Below the pieces are notes generated by a model. That model saw nothing but the letters and a program-made list of their open reading frames with translations. It had not been told where the DNA came from and did not search any database. The translations under genes and the position numbers were made by a program. This document shows positions 36,000-46,033 of a DNA stretch of 64,000 nucleotides, one piece after another; the stretch's first letter is position 1, and each line of letters starts with the position of its first letter. The DNA is from Thereva unica (taxonomy: Eukaryota; Arthropoda; Insecta; Diptera; Therevidae). The stretch is taken from positions 92,265,975 to 92,329,974 of the forward strand of contig OX465285.1 in the NCBI GenBank assembly GCA_949987705.1, given 5' to 3'.

Positions 36000-38900
36000 G
36001 GCTATCATCAATTTGGTGACGATCGGACCATGAGAAAATACATATCGATCGACTTGGTTTCTTCCTGTCTGACTATAAGGCCCCGGAATTCTGAGGCGCA
36101 CTAGAAAGGATGTTCGGACACTCTTTGGCTTGATCAACGGTGACTACAAGCGATCATATTTAAAGGATGAGAAAGCCATATCATCTCACATGTAGATCTT
36201 CCTTCAAGTTGGATAAATTTTCTCTTTACAATCGCTGGTACTGTATCAAAGTATCGATGTTCTGTGCAGATTTGTTGAAGAGTCCAGTGTTTGTGACATA
36301 ACTGTAGCCTTTCTCATAAACGACATATCACTTCAATATCCTTTTTAATATCAATCAGGACTATCTTCAAATATCCGATATAAAGGAATATTTCTAATTG
36401 TCTTATATCTCAAAATTAATAACACCCAATGCACTCATAACATACCCAACAACTATAAACTGGCAGAGTAAAATACTATTCTATTACTGAAATTGATCTC
36501 TTTACACATCAGAAGCACTCTCGTTTGGATAATGATTACAAAGGTATTGTGTGTGTGAATAACCTAAAAGGGATTAATATCATATATGTATATATATAAA
36601 TGCACGTGGCTCTATTAAGCAACTATACACAGTATGCCTTAAGAAAATCTCTGTAGTCACGTTACTGACAATTCCCAGCATCATCTAGCTGTGATAAGGA
36701 CATGCGATAACAATTATGTGTACATGGTTGCGTGCAAATGCATATATACATATTTATATATACATACATATATGTATATGCCTAGTAAGAGAGATTGGAA
36801 TTCTTTTGTATTGTGTAAATGATGCTTAGATTTTTGTGTAGGTTGGTGTGTGGGTTTTGTTTCTATATTGTTCTTAATTAATCACTATGTTAAATTCTAT
36901 TCCAACTAAAACAATCGATCTAGTAAATAGAATTAATCATTGAAATGAAAGTTAGACACAAAGCTTACTTAACCACAAGAAAAGTTTTGTCCTGAATGCC
37001 AACAATAATTACTTACATCGAACTTGTTTATAAGTTATACCCACACATATTACCTGCTGCTGCTGTCGTGACAGACCGAATTTCAATTTCAATTACACAC
37101 AATTTCGCTGCAAGTTTCAATCAAACTCGGTACGTAAGACCTCTACCTGTCGTTTTGCCCCTCTGGCTGTTCTGAGCATATATAGGATACAGGAAGACAA
37201 TGCAATCGAACACGGAAGGTGACTTCCTCAATACAATAATTAATTAATAAATGAACCAATCGAACATTCAATAAGGGATGCTGACACCTGAAGGAAGGCT
37301 CTGATAAACCTATTAAGGACACACTGACTGCAAATCTCCACATCTCCTTCCCTAGCTGATATGGCACTGATGCTGATGCGGACTTTGTGCGCCGTACCAT
37401 AGTATAGAGGGCCCAGTAAAACCGTTTTGATAGAGACAATACCGTGTCTGTTGAATGCCCCCGGTGAGTCCTCTACGACAGCAGGAGAGATAACGGAATA
37501 ACTAGATTATGGCCAAATAAAATGCTTCTCCTGGGAGGGAAATGTATGGCCGTTCTGATGGTCCTGCGTGAGTCCTTGTACGAGAGTCCTTGTAAATTGG
37601 TAAACGACTGAAAATTATCTCATCGGGGGTATTTCGTGCCTCTTGAAAGTATTTCAAAGTATTCCTTTATGGGCTAGAGAGGAAGCGCCTCTGTTATCCC
37701 TGGGCCCTCCTCGTCCTAGGCCATATTATGCCAAACAGTATTTATCTTGGATAATTTGGAAGGGAGGCAAACAAACTTTTCATACTTTGAAGTTTCTCCT
37801 CCATTTTTGTTGCTTCTTCTTCGTTTTTGTTTTGGGGGGCGGAACACCCTAGAAAATTCCGAGATAAAATTAAATAATTTGTTCATTAATTTTTTTTCTT
37901 CTTACCCTCTATGTTTTATTTATAGAGAATTTATTTAAAGCCCATTTAAAACCTAATATTTTAATTTTATGAATAAATTTATTTAAATATTTTTTGAACA
38001 CAACAGTTTTTTCAACACCAAACGAAGTACGTTTGTGTCTATATCCCCACTTCCAAATGGTTTATTTTAACATTCAGAAAAGGATTTGGACTGGAAAATT
38101 TTACAAAACACCCTGTTGAAATTGTTGCCAAAATAAAGGGCATCCAGCCAGGCTTAATAAAAGTTACCAAGGCGAGCGCGATGCTTACCGAAATGATAAT
38201 TTGAACGTTGTTGGCTTGGTTACAAAAATTTCACCTTTGTTTAACAAAACTGAATAATTTTATTTTCCATTATAATTTTTTGTTATTTTTTGTAACATTT
38301 ATTAATACTATTTTTTTTTAACTTCGTCCTGTTTGTGTTATATTCAAAATGATTTTCTTTACAAAACTTGTTAAATGAAAACGTTTATGGGAGGCGTAAA
38401 ATAAAGTCGGTTTTAATGATGTTATTTTAAAAAAAAATATAGACCAAAGGTAAAAAAATTATAGAAAGGCTCTTTTTAAACAGGGATTAAATTGGTGTTC
38501 AAAAGTTTCGATTTATTTTTCTATAGCGCAATTGTAGCTTTGATCGCTTTGAGCGTTTTGGGCCAACCGGTTCTTATTCATCTGGAAGCAAATTCTGTTT
38601 TTTTAGCTTGTTTAATTGATCCATCCTTTGTTCAGGTCTGGTCCAACATTAAGGTCTTAATTTAATATGTTAAAACATACTTTTGCATAGGTCATACAAT
38701 TCGTTATAATACTTTATTACGTGAGCATTATGTATATTTACTGGACCATATGTCCCTCGGAGAGTTTTTCGATCGTATAAATCCAGCTTAAAGGCAGTTT
38801 TACGTTATACAATGAGTTATACGTTATACAACGTTATAAATGCAGTTTTGCGGTATACTCCTATGGTTCACATCTATAAGTGATCACTGTATATATGATC

Positions 38901-39040
38901 ACTCTCTAGATCCTTCATTTGATTTTTTGCTGATACTAAAAACTCTTATCTCTTGGCACATCTATTGTATCACTTTGGTAAACCAGAAACTTGAATTAAT
39001 TCATTAGTACCTAGTTATTTTCTTTTCTGCTTATTTGTTG
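36000..39040. other. AT-rich non-coding DNA
   Basis: TATATA-rich patches at 36570-36600 and 36738-36780, and a repeated ACGTTATACAA word near 38800-38850. A minus-strand 98-codon frame (37143-37439) has no recognisable domain. No gene is called. Confidence 0.5.
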
Positions 39041-39049
39041 AATAAAGGA

Positions 39050-39480
39050 TCCCAGGGCTGCCCCTCACCAATTATCACATCTTTATCGTCAATTTATAGA
39101 TCGGACACCTTGAATTGGTCCAGGAAGGACTAATCCTAGTAGAAAGCAAGTGGATTTACGGCTCCTTTACTATTCTACTTCATTGCTGAATAAAATATCC
39201 CAGCGCTGCCACCAGACTCATTAAACTATTACATCTGTGCCCCAAATTCATAGGTCTGAGACCTTGAATTAGTCCCAGGGACGTTACATCCTCATGGAAA
39301 GCAAATGGCTTTATGGTTCCTTTAGTACTCTATTTCTTTCCTGAATCAAATATCCCACCGATGCCACCAGATTCATTATACTATTACTACTGTACCCCAA
39401 ATTTGTAGGTCTGACTTCTTGAATTAGTTTAGGGACGATTTATCACCATTAAAAGCAACGTTTGTAAACAGGTCTTTTGC
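39050..39480 (+). repeat. Tandem array of a roughly 150-bp unit (array 2)
   Basis: Three units, starting near 39050, 39199 and 39356, carry the same words as array 1: (C)CACCG.TGCCACCAGA, CCCCAAAT..(A)TAGGTCTGA, CTTGAATT.GTCCAGG, AAAGCAAGTGG, and TCTACTTCATTGCTGAATAA. They are in the same orientation as array 1, about 4 kb away. Confidence 0.75.
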
Positions 39481-39489
39481 CTTTCCTAT

Positions 39490-42400
39490 CCTCTAAAATT
39501 GTGATTTAGAACGCAGTGTCTGATAATCAATTCAACTTTTCTAAGTATGTTCAGGTGGCATTGACAAAGGGGCCAGAAAAAGTACGATTGGAATTTTGTA
39601 AACCAAGGCTTAGTCATATTCGATTTCTGTAGTCAAATGTCTTCCTCTCTAAACCGGCGAATGCTTCTGTTTCGGACCGATGGAAATAGTTTATAAAATA
39701 CTGCGTTAACTTCGTCCCTTCGTGTGTTTCGGTAATATTTCGGCCTGGCACCATCAACATGAAAAGGGTGAAGCGTGCTCACCAGGGTCGAGATTCCAAG
39801 AGTTTCCGGCTCTGCGTTCTTTTAAAGAAAGGTGGTTATAACATAGATCGCTACCCAATTCGTCCGAAGATGGACAGAAAACTACCGAGAAGCTGCTGCC
39901 TGTCGGTTCTGCCTGTCTTTAGTATGACCTAAAAACCACATCCTTCTATGAAGCTATCAAGATTGGGCCTATTCTACCATGCTAGGATCTGAATGTCTTC
40001 TAAATTTCTGCCTGGAGCGATTATATTAACCCCGCTCAGTTTTCTGGTAACAGTCCAAGACTAAATCAAATATGTAATGCATGCACCTTGACAGAAAGTA
40101 TACGTGCCCAATGCTTTAGAAAATGCGGAGTACGTTTTCATACGCACCATCCCGTTCTGCTGCCTGTCGAACCACCATACAAAGGCCCATTCAGCAGTAT
40201 GGGGATAGATGCCGTTCGATTGGCTTGTACGATTGAAACGACCGAATCGCCTCCTTAAAAGCTTCAACTGCGAATGCACTATTTTTTTTATTTTACCGGT
40301 CAGAGGTAAAGCCCGTTTGTACTGTTGACGGTTCTATTTCATTAAGTGGAGTGTCGAAAGAAGGTACTGGGACACTCTGACTTGAGAAAAAACCGTTTTT
40401 GACCAAGGTCAAATGAGGCTAGAATGAAGGAAAGTTATCTTGGTCTGAAAAATGGAAAGATGTAGGACAATACTACGAAGTCGATTAACCTCTTGGCTAC
40501 CGAGGTTGACTGTTTGGGACCCTTCTTTTTTCAAAATATCTGTATGATTCTGATCTATCGGAAATAGTATAACACGGACATGCCTTGCTCCTCAGTTGGA
40601 TTATCGATCTCACGTCAATGGTCAGAGCAAGAGTTAGGCTCAGTTTTCCTCTTCATGGTATGCCAAGAGATCACTCGGACCAGCTAAGTTTACATATATC
40701 ACCTACAGAGAACCAGTAATATATTCCAATCATCGTTAACAACCCCTAAACCTTTGGAGAGTCCTTCTCCCCAATTACTTTGAGGCTAGTAAATTCATCA
40801 GTTCTACCTACTACCTTCACTCGTAAGTACTCAAAGATTTAGTCCTCCTCAATCAAGGGGAACTCTCAAACTAAGGAGGACTGTTCTTCGCCATAATTAC
40901 ATACTTTGTATGAAGTAATCAAAAATCAACAAATTAAATCAATTCAAAGAAGCCTAAATTCACTTCGTTTGATTTAAATTGCGACGTTGCTTAAATTTCA
41001 AAGTTTTTCTGAATTATTAGTATATGTGACATAATCAATGCTATATGTTCTGCTTGTGGACCGACCCCTACTATTCCCTGGTTCGATGAGGCATAAAATC
41101 ATCATTTACTTTCAATAATACCTGCAAACTCCCTACCCCCTCTCTAAATACACCCAAAAAATTTATTTTGTGAATCAAAAATCTCATTTAATTTTGCTTG
41201 CAAATCAAGTAGTACATATCTATACAGGAATAGAAAAAGGTCTATGCCAATCTGCAAATAAGCAACACAGCAAAAGTAAAAAAAAATCAAATTAAATCAA
41301 TATGAATTACCGCCCCCGCCACCCCCGCCCTGGTAATAGAATATAACGAAATTTAAATTAGTAAAAAAATGTCTCTTTATTAAAATATGCCTTAGTCCCT
41401 AATATTGGAAATATGATAATTTTTACTCCCAGGACTGTCGTTCGTCTCCTCTGGCCCCGATCAGGATTGGGGAAAAATTCAAATTTGCTGCCAATAGCAG
41501 GCCCTAATAGTGAGCGATGATGGTGCGGCGGGCCCTGGGAGTGCCACTTCCTCAACTTGAAGATTACTTTGAAAACATACTTTGTATCCCTTAATATAAA
41601 TATTTGCCTGGATAAATCCCCAAGGGTGCGAATCAGACCATTTTTCATCCTTAAGGCCCTCCGCTCAGAAACTTTCTGTAATGCTGAAAAGAAGCCTTTC
41701 AAGGTTGGATCGGGTGACGAGGGGATGTAGGCTAGGGGGTGCTGTGCCATTCAGAGTGTCGGTGATCTATTGTACATTCATAAACCTAAACATAAAACTT
41801 TTACAGTTATCTCTCTACCATATTATTTACTGTTAGCTTAAATTACAAAACATAAATAGGAGAGAGGGCACTTAACATGGTCGCCATTTTAGGGTCCTTT
41901 CAATTCATAAGTTACCAACTAATTTCCTGAGTGTAAAGGGAATTTCTATAGGGAAAAGTCCTTCTTGAAACCGAAACCTCGATCGGTTAATCTCCAGGTT
42001 TCCAATTGATAAGTAATCTCCAGAAGTGTTTAAAGCTCCTCCTTGCATGGGGATGCACACAGTGCTTAAGTGTAGTGGCACCCAACTACTTATATCGATC
42101 CTGCCACTTCAGTTACCCTTTTGAACAGAATTACTGAGGATATTTAGGATATCTACACCCCACTTGCATTATTGTATGCTGCTGTTCCATCAGGCGATGC
42201 CCGGGCACCATGAAAACGGGGGTTGGGTGAGATTGTGTAAGCCCCGTAAAATCTCCGCCCAGGACTCTTTAGAAACTCTTCCAAATGGTTTCGAAGGGGT
42301 GAAGCTTATGTTTTGTATACAAATATTTGGACTCAGCCTTCGGTACACAAGCTTACATAATTACGTCAGTATTACGAGGGTTGATTTTGTTTGTTTTCCG

Positions 42401-43930
42401 AATTACGTAGAGCCAGGTAGTAATTTTAATCATTATCAGAAGCATTAATCTGGACAGGCAGCAGCGCAGCCCAGGCCAGCCAGCCAACACAACGTTTCAG
42501 TTTGGTTATTCTGGGAATCGGTGGTAATAATAGCGTTAGGGACCTGCAAGTCAAGCGTTTTCTTTTATTGGGATTGTTTTAAGTGGTTAAGAAGCTCCCC
42601 AACGATGAACAAGCAACTGAGGGCAATTATTTTAAATGATATCAGAAATGCTTTGGTACAGTTTTCAATGGGATTAAAGCTGTTTCTATCTCGAAAACTT
42701 AACTAGTTCTGACCCTTAAACAAAGTTTATTTTTAACCCATTTCCTTTTCTATCAGATAAAATCTGAAAGCATTCATTTTCGAAAGTCCACCCCCCACCC
42801 ACCAACAAACACCATCGTCAGCATCAGCAGAAAAAAACTACAACGTATATGCTTGATAAGCGTATTACATTAGGTCAATCATCAATGTTTCAGCGAAATA
42901 AACAACGAAGGGGCGAGAATGAAACTTTGTGGTACTCCATCGTTTCAGTTTCTGCGAACATCGTGTTTACCGAATCAATCTAGCAATCTTAAGAGCAAAC
43001 GAACCAACATGTAACCGTATATAAGGGAAGGACTAAGAGGTATATACCGAGGAATTGAATGATATTACGAATGTTTAACGGAGTTGATGTTGGAGCAATA
43101 TTGAAGCTTCCAACGTGCTGTTCGCGATGGAATGCAATATCCCCGTGAATGTTTGATTCGAGGAAACAGAATTAGTTTAGCGCGAAAAGCAAACTCTGCA
43201 ATAGCGCATGGGAATTGTTATTTCGAGAACATTGATCCTGTTAAAGCTTTGCGATTTGTGATTTTAGTGGAGGAGATTGTGTCATATACGAATTAAAATG
43301 TTTTTTATACTCTAGCTTATGAAATTTGTGTAGACATCTGATTAAGGGAAGTCAATTTTATACGATGGTTCCCTTCTCTTTAATTTATCTATAGTAAATC
43401 AACCGATGGATTTTAAAAGGGTGTAGTCCCAAATCCTTTCGCTAAATTCTCCACTTTGTCATTGAAGGCAATCCCAATAACTGAGAACGACGCTGCACCG
43501 ATATATTTCTTACACGAATGAGTGTCCTGCCGTCGTGCAAAGTGAATTTTGATTTAAAATGATCGATTGTGCGACGAATTACGAGCTCATTGTGGCCATA
43601 AAATTCGCGTAATGCTCAGAACATAGCTTGAACAGAGCTCCCACTTCGGTAATATAATTTTATGATTTGCAAACGTTCTGGCGGCCTCATCTTTCCATGA
43701 TGAAATGGTGAGCCTTACTGAATAAAATGCACTATGACAGACGTCAATGTCTTTTATAACATGTCGGAAATTCCTATCGAAAGTTCTATCACCTATTGGT
43801 ATACCCTTTATATAGAGGGCTGGAAGAATGGATCGTGCTTCTGTATCATGGGGACCTTACCTAGAGATAACGGTCGATCAAATGCTTGTAGATTCACTTG
43901 GCGGACACAGCAGAAAAGAGTCCTTGCAGT
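39490..43930. other. Non-coding DNA, unrecognised
   Basis: No recognisable gene. A 130-codon minus frame at 41358-41750 is open, but I know no match and see no supporting signals. GC-richer, CA-rich patches lie at 42440-42500 and 42780-42840; they could be upstream control DNA of the kekkon gene. Confidence 0.4.
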
Positions 43931-43933
43931 TTT

Positions 43934-44302
43934 TGAACCGAATAGATCCGATTTGAATCGTTAAACCAATTTGATTCGATTTTAACCGATTTTATCCGAT
44001 TTGATCCGATTTGATCCGATTTCAACCGATTTGAATTTATTTGATCCGATTTGCACCGATTCGATCCGTTATGAATCTATTCGAACCGATTTGATCCGAT
44101 TTGAATCGATTTGAACAGATTTGAACCGAATTGAATATATTTGAATCGATTTGATCTGATTTGAACCGATTTGACATGAACCGATTTGAACCGATTTCAT
44201 ATGATTTGCCCCGACTTGATCCGATTTGAATCGATTTGCACCGATTTGATCCGATTTGAACCGATTTATACCGATTTAAACCGATTTGAACCGATTTGAA
44301 TC
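43934..44302. repeat. 10-bp minisatellite (CCGATTTGAW)n
   Basis: About 36 degenerate copies of CCGATTTGAA/CCGATTTGAT run in phase with a 10-bp period over 370 bp. Because 30 bp is ten codons, the opposite strand shows an open frame repeating KSVQIGSNRF. I treat that frame as a by-product. Confidence 0.9.
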
Positions 44303-44479
44303 TCGAGAACCTATATGAAGGTATAAGCAACGAAAGTGAAATAAATGGTAAAGAGGTAGTAGGAAAGGTTTCATTGACCGAATGAGGGACAATAAAAGCC
44401 TCTTGAAGGTTGATATCATTCTATTAAACTGCCAGCATCAGCGAGCAAAACCCCCTGTGTCGATGCAAAGTCCATAACG

Positions 44480-44560
44480 GAGTCATGGAAGATAGAGCGA
44501 TAGCGCTAGACTGTAAATCAAGGGTTCCCTAGCTCAATCCCGGATTACAGCGGGTATTGA
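44480..44560 (+). mobile_element. tRNA-Tyr-like sequence, probable SINE head or pseudogene
   Basis: TAGAGCG, then GACTGTAAATC (GTA in an anticodon-loop context), then TAGCTCAATCCCGG in place of the T arm resemble tRNA-Tyr. The acceptor stem does not pair, and the B box lacks GGTTC. Not a working tRNA. Confidence 0.35.
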
Positions 44561-44579
44561 AGTAAAAAAAATAATGTTT

Positions 44580-45115
44580 TTCTATTAAAGCTTTTATTTT
44601 TGAAAGCTGCTAAGCTTGGATCTCTAAAAAGCTGCGAAGCTTTTAGCGAAGCTTTTAGATTTTATTTTCAAAAGCTGTTATTGTCTATTTTTGCAGTACT
44701 CCTTAAGGTGAAGAAGCCACAATGTACGTTTCGCCTGCTTCAATTTGGTAAGTTTTTCGGAGCTTTTAAAATTTTACATGGTATAATAATTACGAGGTCC
44801 TGTGATATCACTAAGATTTTAACTCACAAGGGAAAAGCTTTCCCATGACGTCATTCTCAGCGTGAAAGCTTTTCAAGATGGAAACAGAGCTTTTACTTAT
44901 GATCTTGCCTTGTTATATTGTACCATGGTGAAAGCTGTGCTTTAGCTGCTTTTAATTTGGTTTTCCCTCATAACAAAGCAACAATGTGTACATTGAAGTT
45001 GCATCTTTGGTAGGCAACAGCTGACTTTTCCAGAGCACCAAAAAGCTCCAAAAGTTCTTGAAAAGATTTTTATGCTTTCACACTCGAACTTGAAGCTTAC
45101 TCAAAGCTTTTGTCC
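44580..45115. repeat. AAAGCTTTT-rich stretch
   Basis: AAGCTT or AAAGCT occurs more than ten times (for example 44588, 44626, 44638, 44650, 44835, 44867, 45112), with a TGACGTCA at 44848-44855. A similar stretch lies at 61650-61850. The repeat class is unknown. Confidence 0.4.
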
Positions 45116-45540
45116 ATTCATATATCTCTCACTTGTGTTCACAAGCAAGATAGGAGGGCTCTGGAACTGCCTTGGGAGTTCGCGTGTCTCCCAAGAGCTG
45201 TCATTGCTCACGACTTTGCTAGGGTATGTCTGTCCCCAGGGCCATCAGTGACAAAAAGAAAATGAGCAGTAGAAAATGATTTATGCATCCAAGGTTACTC
45301 GAGCATTTTTCCAACTGCGTCGTTATGAATTTTTTTCGTATTAAGAATTTTCTTTGAAAACCACCCACACACACATACAATAGAAAGTTAAAAAATAAAA
45401 ATAAATTCCCTCCCACCATTGCCACGTTGAGCTCTCTGTCATTTAATTTCGATAAATAAATTTTCCGAAAATTCCAATTATGCCCTGCCCCAAAAAAGCC
45501 TCCGAATAAAAATTTCAATAAACTTAATTCAATTCCCACC
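45116..45540. other. Putative intron or upstream DNA of the kekkon gene
   Basis: AT-rich, unrecognised sequence leading to the acceptor at 45553. A minus-strand 137-codon frame (45219-45632) crosses the acceptor but has no recognisable domain. I read it as chance. Confidence 0.4.
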
Positions 45541-45553
45541 TTCTCTCTTCCAG
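45541..45553 (+). promoter_or_regulatory. Candidate 3' splice acceptor before the kekkon coding exon
   Basis: A pyrimidine-rich run, TTCTCTCTTCCAG, ends in AG at 45553, about 480 bp before the start codon. AT-rich sequence upstream (AAACTTAATTCAATT) could hold a branch point. Drosophila kek1 has non-coding sequence in a separate exon upstream of its coding exon, which makes an acceptor here reasonable. The donor is not identified. Confidence 0.5.
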
Positions 45554-46033
45554 ATTGACAACTTGATGAACTAAACTTCAGATCAGATGCCACCAGCACC
45601 ACCCTAGGACAACAACAAAGGATCAGCACCAAAAGTTTCCGCTAGTGTCAGTCAGTCATTCAAGGACATTCGCTAACCTGATTCCAGCGCCTGCAAACAA
45701 AGCGCCACCCAGCTCCCACCCGAAAAATATCGACCAAGGAGGGACGTAATCGCGGCAATCCTAAATTTTGGAGACCAGCAGTGATTAAGGATAGCACACG
45801 GGCGCGCACACGTTGGGTCACCAGGATGAGCTTCACTAATATTGAATTTGGCGGAACGACGAGATGATATCCAGTTAATCAGAAGCATCCTTACCATTGG
45901 TCGTCGCCATATAAGCAGTTGACATCTCTCCCGAGCTCTGGCGTTGGCGTCAAGCGTAGAATTCGTTGATGATAGTCGCTAGCAGTAGCGGTGCGACACG
46001 ACAGAACGGCGGATCGATAAAACTCAAACCATC
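45554..46033 (+). promoter_or_regulatory. Probable 5' leader of the kekkon gene with upstream ORFs
   Basis: This stretch lies between a likely splice acceptor and the start codon and has no long ORF in the gene's frame. It is richer in G and C than the DNA before it. It contains short upstream ORFs at 45566-45574, 45587-45607, 45826-45867, 45864-45878 and 45969-46037. The last is 22 codons plus a stop, and its TGA overlaps the main ATG as ATGA. A weak TATAAG at 45910 could instead mark a nearby start site. No transcript evidence is available from sequence alone. Confidence 0.5.

Noticed and set aside
41358..41750. 130-codon minus-strand frame
   Set aside because: Long enough to notice, but with no family resemblance that I can name and no supporting signals; the local base composition could allow it by chance.
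43018..43026. TATATAAG as a kekkon promoter
   Set aside because: No initiator at the right distance, and TA-rich words are common in this window.
44037..44330. 97-codon minus frame with repeating KSVQIGSNRF
   Set aside because: It is produced by the 10-bp minisatellite, whose period makes a frame repeat every 30 bp.
45219..45632. 137-codon minus-strand frame just upstream of the kekkon gene
   Set aside because: It overlaps the predicted acceptor and leader, has poor composition for a protein, and shows no known domain.
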